52,130 nucleotides of DNA from Avibacterium endocarditidis (GTDB lineage: Bacteria; Pseudomonadota; Gammaproteobacteria; Enterobacterales; Pasteurellaceae). The notes under the pieces were generated by a model. That model did no database searches. It saw only the letters and a program-made list of their open reading frames with translations, and was not told the DNA's origin. Position numbers and translations under genes: made by a program. The stretch is taken from positions 1 to 52,130 of the forward strand of contig NZ_PQVI01000003.1 in assembly GCF_002921145.1 (NCBI RefSeq), in the 5' to 3' direction. This document shows positions 35,817 through 43,852 of the stretch, piece by piece (the first letter of the stretch is position 1; each line of letters starts with the position of its first letter).

Positions 35817-36492
35817 TTAGTTTGCCCGTACAGATAAAGCCACTTGTCCTTTTTCTTGTTCAATGAGCATTAAGGCATCATTGAGCAAACGATGAACTTG
35901 CTTTTTCCATTGCTGTAATAATTCCCACGGATTTTGTGGTACTTCAGCAAAACCACGCTGTTTTGTAAGTTCAATGACACATTGAGCTTTGTGCATAATG
36001 CTTTCAAGCTCAATGAGCAAACTTTTTACCCAGTACGTTTTACCTGGCGAGATAAAAGAGAAATTACGCATTTGTGCATTGATTTGTTCCATTGCCTCTA
36101 ACGCCTGCTCTGAGATTAGTTGAAAATCCCAGTGTGTTGGTTTGAGCTCGAATGGACGCCCAAAAGCTAAAAGTGCGTGACTGCCATTTAACAATTGTTG
36201 ACATTGTTGAATAAAGGCTGGGTTTTGCATTGTTTTTTGAAAACAAGCATGTTCTGGCTCAAACGCCTGAATACAGGCAAAATCCATACTCATTGATTCA
36301 TCACATTCAATTTCACGTTGGCACTGTGATAATTGACGATAGAACCCTTTCACTGAGGACAGATGAGTCAACTCACTGACACGATCGCAGAGTTTATAGG
36401 TTAAATAGATGAATCGTTGCTGAATATTTTTTACGGTTTCATCGTAAATTTGAGCCGACTTCCAAAACTTGGTTTACCGTTAATGTTGTCAT
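35817..36492 (-). pseudogene. Accessory protein of unknown function, frameshifted
   Basis: The start at 36492 (MTTLTVNQV), just after leader copy 7, runs out of frame at the A4 run 36464-36467. With one base removed it reads NQVWKSAQIYDETVKNIQQ and continues through the long frame beginning at 36371 to the stop at 35817, about 224 residues. It is helical and soluble (CQREIECDESMSMDFACIQA). No family is recognised. Confidence 0.6.
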
Positions 36493-36562
36493 GGTGTTTC
36501 TCCTTAATTGATAAAAAATGAAAGGGAAACGCCCCATAAGGGAATGTTTCCCCTATGGGTGA
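36493..36562 (-). promoter_or_regulatory. Repeated A-B-C-D leader element, copy 7
   Basis: Arms are A GGGGAAACA, C GCGTTTCCC and D GGAGAAACAC. A:B forms a stem of twelve pairs (CCCATAGGGGAA with one wobble, loop ACA). C pairs with A over seven pairs and with D over five pairs plus flanks. Confidence 0.7.
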
Positions 36563-36563
36563 A

Positions 36564-36593
36564 TAAAGTGCGGTCAATTTTCACCGCACTTTT
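36564..36593 (-). terminator. Inverted uptake-signal pair acting as terminator
   Basis: AAGTGCGGT at 36566 and its inverse at 36583 form a stem after the DUF3560 gene. On the minus strand the flanking T content is modest. Paired uptake signals as terminators are well known in Haemophilus. Confidence 0.6.
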
Positions 36594-36613
36594 AACGTTA
36601 AAGATAAATGCAA

Positions 36614-37261
36614 TTAGCCCCAAAGCCGCTGAGCTAGCTCAACTTTTTTCGCCAATTCATTAACTGCTTTTTTAGCATAAGTTAATGAATATCGACTCAA
36701 GCGTTTTTCTGGATTTTCTTTTAGTTCTTGATGATTAGCTTTGGCTTTTTCCAACTCGAACTGAAAATACGCAAGACTTTCTGGCATAGATAAATCAATG
36801 ACGTCTGCACGCTCTAGCCAATAAGGGATTTTGTCCTCATTGTGCTCAGCTTTTTGCATTTCTTCGACTGCTTTATCCATACGTTTGGCATTACGCTCAA
36901 TTAAGGCACGATGTCGTCTTTCGCTATGATGTCCCACTTTAATGGGTTCACCGAGGCTTAAAAACTCACGTCCTTCATTTGCAGCTTCACAATACTGTTC
37001 ACTACGCGTTTGTGCATTGTCTGCCACCGTTTGATAATGTGCGGCTTTTTTAAGTGCATAGGTCTGACGGTTTAATCCATCACAACGCACGAAAGAATAA
37101 AAATAGAAGTCATCTTGTTGCTTCACAAGGTTATAGATTTCTACTTCCGTTTCTTTCCCATATTTACTGGTTAGCGTGACAATATCCCCTCGTTGATGAG
37201 GTTCAGCACATTTCGCCAAAAATACGTTTGGGACAAATTTTGCATAAGTGTTAAGTGACAT
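36614..37261 (-). CDS. DUF3560-family protein
   Basis: This 215-residue soluble protein contains GEPIKVGHHSERRHRALIER and then NAKRMDKAVEE, the mark of DUF3560, which is common on plasmids and ICEs and has an unknown biochemical role. The C-terminus is helical and charged. ATG 37261 is chosen because the GGAG of leader copy 8 precedes it. The cluster context suggests an establishment function. Confidence 0.78.
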   Translation of the reverse strand: MSLNTYAKFVPNVFLAKCAEPHQRGDIVTLTSKYGKETEVEIYNLVKQQDDFYFYSFVRCDGLNRQTYALKKAAHYQTVADNAQTRSEQYCEAANEGREFLSLGEPIKVGHHSERRHRALIERNAKRMDKAVEEMQKAEHNEDKIPYWLERADVIDLSMPESLAYFQFELEKAKANHQELKENPEKRLSRYSLTYAKKAVNELAKKVELAQRLWG

Positions 37262-37325
37262 AAGATATTCTCCTAATAAAATGGGGAATATCTGCCCCAC
37301 AAGGGAAAATATTCCCCTATGGGTA
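37262..37325 (-). promoter_or_regulatory. Repeated A-B-C-D leader element, copy 8
   Basis: Arms are A GGGGAATAT, C ATATTCCCC (within AGATATTCCCC) and D GGAGAATATCT. A:C is nine perfect pairs and C:D eight perfect pairs plus two after a mismatch. The core differs from other copies (GAATATC instead of GAAACAC) in all three arms at once, which is strong internal covariation. Confidence 0.78.
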
Positions 37326-37372
37326 TTGAACGGAATCTACTTATTCAAAATAAGCAGATTTAATGTGAAATG

Positions 37373-37510
37373 TTAACGGGATTTGGCTCGTTTATCTGCT
37401 TTCGTATTTTTACCTGAAATCAGATCCCAATTAGCCCAATATACCAAGGCAGTAAAAGTACCTGCAGCCAGGACTAACACACTTGATACACCTAATAACC
37501 ACCAATTCAT
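37373..37510 (-). CDS. 45-residue single-helix membrane protein
   Basis: The protein reads MNWWLLGVSSVLVLAAGTFT followed by a short basic tail rich in Lys and Arg. A strong AAGGAGG lies upstream. It sits between two accessory genes of the minus-strand cluster and, unlike most of them, has no repeated leader. The function is unknown. Confidence 0.6.
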   Translation of the reverse strand: MNWWLLGVSSVLVLAAGTFTALVYWANWDLISGKNTKADKRAKSR

Positions 37511-37520
37511 ACAAGCCTCC

Positions 37521-37781
37521 TTAGTGATGTTGCTTTATGTGTTTTACTGGTTTTTTTGTCTTTTTATTCATTATATCTGCCACATAATTAAGAAGCAAAC
37601 CAAGCATCCAAAAGCTCACACCAACGATTAAGAGGGAGGATGCCTCCATTTCATTAATATTGTCTTTGGATAAGACAAAACCAACCAATCCCACACCAGC
37701 AATTGCTCCCGCTTTACGAAAATCATCTGCGATATATTGCAATATTTTCGCTGGGATTTTGCTAAAAAATTTGTGAATCAT
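37521..37781 (-). CDS. Small two-helix membrane protein
   Basis: The 86 residues begin MIHKFFSKIPAKILQYIADD, an amphipathic basic segment, and continue with two helices (AIAGVGLVGFVL and LLIVGVSFWMLGLLLNYVADI) and a basic His-rich tail. ATG 37781 follows leader copy 9. A GTG at 37790 is an alternative. The layout resembles small pore-forming or exclusion proteins, but no family is recognised. Confidence 0.55.
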   Translation of the reverse strand: MIHKFFSKIPAKILQYIADDFRKAGAIAGVGLVGFVLSKDNINEMEASSLLIVGVSFWMLGLLLNYVADIMNKKTKKPVKHIKQHH

Positions 37782-37852
37782 TTCGTTCACCGCCTTTCAT
37801 AAAAAATTTAGGGAACGCCCCCACAAGGGAAATCATTCCCTAGGTGGGTAAA
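37782..37852 (-). promoter_or_regulatory. Repeated A-B-C-D leader element, copy 9
   Basis: Arms are A AGGGAATG, C GCGTTCCC and D GGTGAACG. C pairs with A over about seven pairs and with D over five pairs plus flanks. The core is again changed in all arms (GAACG/CGTTC). The ribosome binding site is AGGCGG rather than GGAG. Confidence 0.55.
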
Positions 37853-37881
37853 ATGAATGTTAAAGCTAACAATCCAAAAAG

Positions 37882-38178
37882 TTAATCATCACGATAAATA
37901 TCACCTGTCACCGTGTTGACTGCGCCACAAATTTGCTGCGCTTGAACATCGTCGTTGACGGTTTTCACATTCCCTGATATATCACCTTGAATAGCAACAT
38001 CACCATTGACAGTCTCAACGTGTCCTGCATTACCTGTAACGACAATATCAGTAGCATTGTTTGCTTCAATGTGATTCACATTGCCAAAAACTTCAATGTG
38101 TAAAACAGGGGATGTATCAAGCGTGATCATTGCAATTTTCATCACTTGTTTACCGTTGACATAAATGCCTTGTTTCAT
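37882..38178 (-). CDS. Small repeat (beta-solenoid-like) protein
   Basis: The 98 residues end in short repeats of the type GNVNHIEANNATDIVV, GNAGHVETVNGDVAIQ, GDISGNVKTVNDDVQAQ and GAVNTVTGDIYRDD. The Gly/Asn-Asp turn every 10-12 residues suggests a right-handed beta-solenoid as in bactofilins or pentapeptide-like DNA mimics. The upstream 30 residues form a small N-terminal part. It follows the DUF3577 gene after a terminator and lacks the repeated leader. Confidence 0.6.
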   Translation of the reverse strand: MKQGIYVNGKQVMKIAMITLDTSPVLHIEVFGNVNHIEANNATDIVVTGNAGHVETVNGDVAIQGDISGNVKTVNDDVQAQQICGAVNTVTGDIYRDD

Positions 38179-38202
38179 TGTTTATTTCTCCAAAATGGTT
38201 GA

Positions 38203-38232
38203 AAAAAAGACTGACATCTATTGTCAGTCTTT
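38203..38232 (-). terminator. Intrinsic terminator after the DUF3577 gene
   Basis: On the minus strand AAAGACTGACA pairs with TGTCAGTCTTT (loop ATAGA) followed by a T run. It lies between the DUF3577 gene and the beta-solenoid-like gene. Confidence 0.85.
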
Positions 38233-38242
38233 ATCAGTAAAG

Positions 38243-38680
38243 TTACGCTTGAGGCTTTTCGGAATCTGATTTTTCAGCTTCACTATACTTCAATTCACCA
38301 TCAACTTTGACAGACTTGATGCGAATTAAACGACCTTTAAGCATTGTGCCAACATCACCTTTTTTGTGATATCTGCTCTCTGCTGTATAGGTAAAGGTAT
38401 CTACCCACAAATCTGCAATCACAAATGAAATTAATACTTTTTTCTCCGCATTAACCGCATTTTGACAGCGACGAATAAGATTTGCAGTCTCCTCACCCAC
38501 AACATTCACATCGAAATAACGATATTCTGGCTCTTTCGCATCACCCGTTAATGCAGCAATACGACAAGCAAGGAAAGGCTTACCTTTTTTCGGCGTGACT
38601 TCACGGATATTATTCAAACATCCAATACCTTGTGTGTGTAAATTGAAGTAACCGCTAGTTGGTTTAGATTGAGTAGTCAT
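38243..38680 (-). CDS. DUF3577 (STY4534-type) ICE protein
   Basis: This 145-residue protein contains SGYFNLHTQGIGCLNNIREV and KKGKPFLACRIAALTGDA, the mark of DUF3577. It resembles an OB-fold single-strand DNA-binding protein and is a regular member of SPI-7-type ICEs. ATG 38680 follows leader copy 10. It is the first gene of the second accessory cluster, downstream of elements E2 and E3. Confidence 0.82.
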   Translation of the reverse strand: MTTQSKPTSGYFNLHTQGIGCLNNIREVTPKKGKPFLACRIAALTGDAKEPEYRYFDVNVVGEETANLIRRCQNAVNAEKKVLISFVIADLWVDTFTYTAESRYHKKGDVGTMLKGRLIRIKSVKVDGELKYSEAEKSDSEKPQA

Positions 38681-38755
38681 AATAAGTTTCTCCATAAATA
38701 AAAAAGACGGAGAAACATTTCTACCCAACACGGGAAAAATGTTTCCCGTCAGGGG
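38681..38755 (-). promoter_or_regulatory. Repeated A-B-C-D leader element, copy 10
   Basis: Arms are A CGGGAAACATTT, C AAATGTTTCTCC and D GGAGAAAC. A:C reaches eleven pairs (one wobble), C:D eight perfect pairs and A:B eight pairs (ACGGGAAA/TTTCCCGT). A T6 tract follows C. Confidence 0.75.
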
Positions 38756-38935
38756 TTAATTGATAAGAGGTAAAAGGTACACTCGCAAAAAATAGATGAC
38801 GAAGAACGATTTTTTGTAATGGCTTTTCAGAGTGCTGAGCCAAATATGGGCTAATGAACTCTCTCTATCTACATAGAGCGTCGCTTTTCAAGAGTTCTGC
38901 GACTTATCAAAGTGCTATCAACGATAGCAACCTAA
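38756..38935 (-). promoter_or_regulatory. Structured element E2
   Basis: In minus-strand order there are a hairpin GCTATC/GATAGC, a hairpin GTCGC/GCGAC with AGAAC in the loop, a hairpin CTCTAT/ATAGAG, and an outer stem GCACTC/GAGTGT (38779-38835) enclosing TGAAAAG and an inner stem CAAAAAAT/ATTTTTTG. The plan equals E1 and E3 with different paired bases. Confidence 0.6.
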
Positions 38936-39021
38936 CTAATCTGTAATGTACAATAACCTAAAACAAAATAGAACAATTAATTAAATATTACTATAGAATA
39001 GTTAAACTTGACCATACAAGA

Positions 39022-39067
39022 CAAAATAAAAAGAAAAGCCCCGAGAAGTATTCACTTCTAGGGGCTT
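39022..39067 (-). terminator. Intrinsic terminator
   Basis: On the minus strand AAGCCCC-T-AGAAGT pairs with ACTTCT-C-GGGGCTT around a 4-nt loop, followed by TTTTCTTTTTATTTTG. It would end a short transcript that starts near E3. Confidence 0.8.
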
Positions 39068-39096
39068 GACTAAAACAAGATAATAATCACGATTAA

Positions 39097-39183
39097 CTAT
39101 TTGATTAAATCAAGATAAAGATGACCATATAATACAGAAAATCGTTGAATAGTTTCTGTTCTCGTCAAGACATCACTATCCAT
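39097..39183 (-). CDS. Possible 28-residue ORF
   Basis: The frame MDSDVLTRTETIQRFSVLYG... has GGAG seven bases upstream and looks protein-like. It could also be the tail of a longer broken gene, since the frame upstream of the ATG also reads plausibly (YWVVWSKMD). It ends just before the terminator at 39067. Confidence 0.28.
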   Translation of the reverse strand: MDSDVLTRTETIQRFSVLYGHLYLDLIK

Positions 39184-39384
39184 TTTACTCCATACTACCC
39201 AATAACAATGTGGTCATTTATTGGCATAACGCGCACCAAAATTGGCACAAAGGGCACTCGTTTTTTTTCACCAGCGAGCTCTGGTAAAAACAAAGATACA
39301 TTACTGCAAAGAAGAAAATGGACGCGCAGCCCCATCACCCAAAATGAATAATCCACTTTCTTCTTTGCAGTAAGCAAGATAAAA

Positions 39385-39525
39385 ATAAGGTAAAAGATAC
39401 ACTCGCAATTCTATTGCCGTCTTTTTCAGAGTGCTAAAGAACGTTTGGGATGTGTAGTTTTACGCTTGACCTAAACTACAAAAAGGTCATCAAAGCTTAA
39501 TTATTGTATCACTAGATACTCGATT
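39385..39525 (-). promoter_or_regulatory. Structured element E3
   Basis: The minus strand has a hairpin GTATC/GATAC, a hairpin GACCT/AGGTC, and an outer stem GCACTC/GAGTGT (39399-39434) enclosing TGAAAAAG and an inner stem GCAAT/ATTGC. It shares AGGTAAAAGRTACACTCGCA (plus strand) with E2. Confidence 0.6.
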
Positions 39526-39542
39526 AAAAAAGGTTTCCCCAT

Positions 39543-41567
39543 TTATAGCAACTGCCCACGTACTTGCGAGGCTATTGAAACCGGCTTTCTTCCTCTTTTC
39601 TTTTTTACCCCAATATTTTCAATACCATTACAAGTAGGATATTTGGAGCATCCCCAAAATGGCCCATTTTTGCCAGCCCGTTTTACCATTGGACTATCAC
39701 ACTTTGGACATTTTTTTATTTCTATTTGTCCCATTTTAATCCCTTGCTGCATACAGGAGTTCATCAAATGACGAATAAATGCCTCTTGTTTTTGCATAAA
39801 TTCATCAAGTGACAATAGCCTTTCGGCGATCTGGTTGAGTGCTTGTTCCCACAGCGCTGTAAGACCTGGATTTTTAAGTAAATCGGGTAAATTATCAATT
39901 AAGGTATTCCCCTCCACGGTCGCAAACAATGATTTACCTTTTTCTTAATAAATCCTTTTTGTAATAAAGTTTCAATGACACCCGCACGAGTAGCTTCGGT
40001 GCCCAATCCTTCAGTTTCCCGTAATCTTTGTTTTAAACGTTCGTCAGTAACAAAACGCGCCGCATTTTTCATCGCACTTAATAGCGTTCCCTCGGTATAA
40101 TGTGGAGGGGGGAGAGGTTTTTAATGATTTCACTTCGGTATTTTGCACCGCACAAACTTCATTTTGACTAAGTTTAGGTACACATTGTTTCTCGCTTTCC
40201 TCATTGTCATCATCAGGGCTATTACCAAATAACATTTTCCACCCTTGCGCAACAATCACTTTACCTCTTGCGATCAATTGATGATTGACTGATTGTAATT
40301 GTATAGTTGTTTTATCTGCTTCAAAATATGGTAAAAACTGAGCCAAGTAACGCCGACAAATTAAATCATAAACTTTGCGTTCATCTTCATTCATTTTAGT
40401 TAATGACACATTTCCAGCTGTTGGGATAATGCCATGGTGAGCCGTTACTTTTTTATCGTTCCAGGCGCGAGATTTTTGCGATAAATTTAAGTGCGGTGCA
40501 ATTTTCTGCCAATTTGGATTCACATTGAGTAGGCTTTTAATAATTTTAGGCACATCCGCAAATTGGGATTCGGGCAAATAACCACAATCTGTTCTAGGGT
40601 AAGTTGTTGCTTTATGTGTTTCATAAAGGGATTGCGCGATATCTAAGACTTGTTGTGCCCCCATGCCATATAATCGGTTACACTCACCTTGTAAATCACT
40701 TAATGCAAATAAGAGTGGTGGTGCATTTTTCTCTCGCTTAGTTTCTACATTCAATACTTGAGCTGTAGCAGATTGACGAATTTGTGCCTCGGCTTGCTGT
40801 ATAACTTGGCTATTTAAACACAATCCTGACTCATCCAAATAATCTTCTGGAACAACATATTGTGCGATAAATTGAGCCTGCTGCTGTGTAGTGAGTAACA
40901 CGTTTAATGCATAATGGTTTTTAGGCACAAAATTTGCGATTTCCCTATCTCGATTAACGACCATGGCTAATGTGGGACTTTGTACACGACCAACGCTTAA
41001 TGGTGACCCCTGGTACCCTTTTTGCTGAGCCAATAACGTAAATAATCGAGAAAAATTCATTCCGATGAGCCAATCTGCACGACTGCGCCCTAACCCCGCA
41101 TAATAGAGCGGTAAGGTTTCCTCATTACTTTTTAATGAACCTAATGCTTTTCTGATGCTGGCATCATCAAGTGCTGAGAGCCATAAACGCTGAATATGTC
41201 CGCGATAACCTGCAATCTCTAATAATTCTCGGGCAATCATTTCTCCCTCACGGTCAGCATCGGTCGCAATAATTAAACTTTTCGCTTGCTTAATCAATTT
41301 TATGACCACGTTATACTGTTTCTTACCTTCCTTTTTAGGAGATAAGCCCCATTTTTTCGGGATAATCGGTAATGTTTCAAACGTCCAACGCTTATAAGCA
41401 GGATCGTAATCTTCAGGTTGAAATTGTTCGACTAAATGACCAAATCCCCAAGTTACAAAAACAGATTTATCTGCATTAGCAAGAAATCCTTCACCTCGAT
41501 GCGTTGCGCCAAGCACTTTAGCAATATCATTCCCTTGAGAGGGTTTTTCACATAAAAATAGCTTCAT
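39543..41567 (-). pseudogene. topB: DNA topoisomerase III, two frameshifts
   Basis: This ICE-borne type IA topoisomerase has an N-terminal Toprim domain (KLFLCEKPSQ, TDADREGE near residue 100), the catalytic Tyr in TTYPRTDCGYLP (about 322) and the segment VTAHHGIIPT. The C-terminus has one zinc finger (CPKCDSPMVKRAGKNGPFWG, then CSKYPTC). Frames change in the G6 run 40107-40112 (remove one base) and the T5 run 39939-39943 (add one). The rebuilt protein of about 675 residues is full length. TopB is a regular part of the processing module of these ICEs. Confidence 0.9.
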
Positions 41568-41568
41568 C

Positions 41569-41852
41569 TTATTCACCGTAAAATAAATTTTTAAGCTCAG
41601 GTCTATCGGTTTCTGAAATGGTTAATATCGCTAAAACAATTTCTTGACAATACTCACAAGATTGAATGTAATGACCAGCGGAACCAAGCATTAAATGCGA
41701 ATGCAGAAAATCCCTCTAGTCATCAGGATAAATATAACCGTGCAGACTTGTTAGATAGTCTTTTATTCTTCTATGTCTGCCTGTATAACCCAATCTTCAA
41801 GCTCTATCTGAAATTCATGCAATACTTGATGGCGAGTTCGAGGAAAAGTCAT
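41569..41852 (-). pseudogene. Small conserved-looking protein, frameshift and in-frame stop
   Basis: Read from ATG 41852 (GGAG upstream) the frame gives MTFPRTRHQVLHEFQIELED, shifts near 41767-41770, continues as IKDYLTSLHGYIYPDD, meets a TAG at 41716-41718 and goes on as RDFLHSHLMLGSAGHYIQSC to GE and a stop that overlaps the topB start region. The whole would have about 93 residues. No family is recognised. The in-frame TAG points to real decay or a G-to-A change. Confidence 0.5.
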
Positions 41853-41992
41853 TGTTATCTCCGCTATATTAAATTAAGCACATCATTTTTATATTTAACC
41901 AATAACAGTGTTCACTAACAATTTTTTATTCTTTCTAATCAAAAGATAGATATAAAAAAATTAACCTAAAAAAACTTTATTAAATAGATAAT

Positions 41993-42020
41993 AAAAAAAC
42001 TCTCGATTTTCATCGAGAGT
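41993..42020 (-). terminator. Intrinsic terminator
   Basis: On the minus strand ACTCTCGAT/ATCGAGAGT with loop GAAA is followed by T7. It ends the transcript of the lipoprotein gene upstream. Confidence 0.88.
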
Positions 42021-42110
42021 CAATGCGAGATTTAGTATTTGTTATATTTATAATGTTATTTTGGCAAGAATGAGAAAATAAAAGTAGCGTTATCTATTTT
42101 TTGCTAATTT

Positions 42111-42611
42111 TTATTTAATTGCCGTCAAAATATCAGATTTAATTTCTGCTGCAAACTCAGTACTTCCACGCGTTTTCCAATAAATCTTGGTTCCCGTTCC
42201 ATTTTTCTCTAATGTCACTACCGCATAAAAACGGCTATTGGCATTATTAGGCGATTTAGGATTAGTAAAAACATCTGCCATCTGATAATAAACACCAGGG
42301 TTCACTTCATGGATAAATCCACGATTGTCTAATTCAGCATCATACAGCTTACGGCTTGATGAATCACGCGTACCACTGAGCTCTTCTGTTCGTGTAGTAA
42401 AACCAACTTGACGTTTAATCCGAACATATAATGTATCAATATCACGCTTAGATTCAATGCTCCCTTTGATGGTCTGTTTATCTGCATTCATTTGTCTATT
42501 TAATTGAGCCGCCCAATCACCTACCTGTTGATTAAGTGCAGAAAATTCAGCACAACCTGAGAGAAGAATGCCTAACATAAAAAGTGCGGTTGTAATTTTT
42601 AATGTTTTCAT
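42111..42611 (-). CDS. Lipoprotein of unknown function
   Basis: The 166 residues have a lipobox (LGILLSGCAE, Cys about residue 20) and a mature part with VYYQMADVFTNPKSPNNANS and TGTKIYWKTRGSTEFA. It lies between ssb and the small gene before topB. An uptake signal overlaps its 5' end (42582). The family is not recognised. Confidence 0.65.
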   Translation of the reverse strand: MKTLKITTALFMLGILLSGCAEFSALNQQVGDWAAQLNRQMNADKQTIKGSIESKRDIDTLYVRIKRQVGFTTRTEELSGTRDSSSRKLYDAELDNRGFIHEVNPGVYYQMADVFTNPKSPNNANSRFYAVVTLEKNGTGTKIYWKTRGSTEFAAEIKSDILTAIK

Positions 42612-42637
42612 CATACCTGCCCCATATTATATGTGAC

Positions 42638-43111
42638 TCAAAACGGAATATCATCATCTAAAGGAATTTCATTAATCTCTGGCTGTGGTGCCGACGTTGA
42701 TTGTGGAGCATGTTTTGGAGCTTGATGCTCAGACTGTGCAGGTTGAGCATATTGGTTACCACCTTGACCACGATCTGTACGACTATCTAGCATTTGAAGT
42801 ACATCGCCTTGAATTTCTGTAGTGTAGCGATCTTGTCCATTTTGATCTTGCCATTTACGGGTTCTTAAACGCCCTTCAACATAAACTTTTGAGCCTTTAC
42901 GTAAATACTCTCCGACAATCTCAGCTTGACGACGATAAAAAACGATACGGTGCCATTCCGTTAATTCACGTTTTTCACCTGTATTCTTATCTGTCCAACT
43001 TTCACTGGTTGCCACACTAATATTAGCAACAGCTTCGCCATTCGGCATTGTTCTCACTTCAGGATCTGCACCAAGATTCCCCACGATAATGACTTTATTA
43101 ATCCCTGCCAT
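42638..43111 (-). CDS. ssb: Single-stranded DNA-binding protein
   Basis: This 157-residue OB-fold protein begins [19 protein letters not shown] and has [20 protein letters not shown] and [19 protein letters not shown] Gln/Pro-rich linker leads to the C-terminal tip DDDIPF that docks partner proteins. The ICE copy coats transferred ssDNA or supports element replication. It lies downstream of the DUF3158 gene. Confidence 0.95.
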   Translation of the reverse strand: MAGINKVIIVGNLGADPEVRTMPNGEAVANISVATSESWTDKNTGEKRELTEWHRIVFYRRQAEIVGEYLRKGSKVYVEGRLRTRKWQDQNGQDRYTTEIQGDVLQMLDSRTDRGQGGNQYAQPAQSEHQAPKHAPQSTSAPQPEINEIPLDDDIPF

Positions 43112-43260
43112 AATGTTGTCCTCACAAATGATGAATAATTGATGTTATTTGTATTAAACGTGATTTTAAGTAAGAAAGGAGTAATTAATTAAACTTTATT
43201 TCTAAAGAGTTACACATAGACTCCTCACCATCAATGCACGCGACATTGCTTTTTCTCGTC

Positions 43261-43290
43261 AAAGGTAAGGGGGCTTGCTCCCTTACCTTT
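43261..43290. terminator. Strong hairpin between DUF3158 and ssb genes
   Basis: AAAGGTAAGGG pairs with CCCTTACCTTT over eleven pairs around an 8-nt loop. Neither side has a strong T tract, so it may terminate weakly or act as an RNA stability element. Confidence 0.5.
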
Positions 43291-43303
43291 AAAAGGCCTT
43301 TTA

Positions 43304-43372
43304 GTCTAGGCTTTGCATACAACCTCAAATCTAGGATTTACCTACAAGAAAAATCTAGGCTTTACCTACAAG
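43304..43372. repeat. Three tandem copies of a TCTAGGCTTT motif
   Basis: TCTAGGMTTTRC followed by CAWACAA-like bases starts at 43305, 43330 and 43354, a 24-25 bp period. The last copy overlaps the stop codon of the DUF3158 gene. The same motif occurs at 121-139 (inverted) and 4347-4365. Confidence 0.65.
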
Positions 43373-43852
43373 ATTAGTCGTAATATTTTCGACCTGCGCC
43401 AATTTATCCCGACATTCTTTTAGCTGGCGAAGTATATGCACAGTGATAGCCATCTGCATATTTAGAACAATTCGTTCTTTTTCCGCCTGAAGCAATGCTC
43501 CCTTAAGCTCACTAGGTTGGGTTGGAGCAGATAATACCTCTTGAACGATTAACTGACCGTTCTTAGTATTATCAAAATTACGCCAACGTAAATAGCTAGC
43601 ACCAGAACGACTTGTATTATCTTTAATAAATCGAATAGGTAAATGCCTAACAAGATTAGTTGATATCCCTTTAATCATCTCTGGTTGCAAATTAACAAAT
43701 CCCTGACGCAACCTATTAAAGTCCTCAATGAGATTATCAAACTGCGCCAATGAATCAATGGGACTAAAAAGATTTCGCATCATCTGATGAAGATTTGTCT
43801 TCTGCGTCAATTCTCTATACATCCCCTCTGGGATTAAACTATATATGTTCAT
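43355..43852 (-). CDS. DUF3158-family protein
   Basis: This 165-residue protein contains SGASYLRWRNFDNTKNGQL and a helical C-terminus, matching DUF3158, which travels with TIGR03761 in SPI-7-type ICEs. The start lies inside the end of the TIGR03761 gene. It is probably involved in element replication or processing, but the role is not established. Confidence 0.75.
   Translation of the reverse strand: MNIYSLIPEGMYRELTQKTNLHQMMRNLFSPIDSLAQFDNLIEDFNRLRQGFVNLQPEMIKGISTNLVRHLPIRFIKDNTSRSGASYLRWRNFDNTKNGQLIVQEVLSAPTQPSELKGALLQAEKERIVLNMQMAITVHILRQLKECRDKLAQVENITTNLVGKA

Larger units (their letters stand above)
38936..39542. other. Long non-coding stretch between accessory cluster and topB
   Basis: The stretch holds a terminator (39036-39067), one doubtful 28-residue ORF, a 21-bp inverted repeat (39300-39320 with 39352-39372, one mismatch) around a 31-bp centre, and element E3. 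No convincing gene is visible. It is one candidate place for oriT, on position and structure only. Confidence 0.5.

Noticed and set aside
39145-39377. Two opposed frames of 60-68 residues in the gene-free region
   Set aside because: They cross the inverted repeat, look unlike proteins and lack good start signals.
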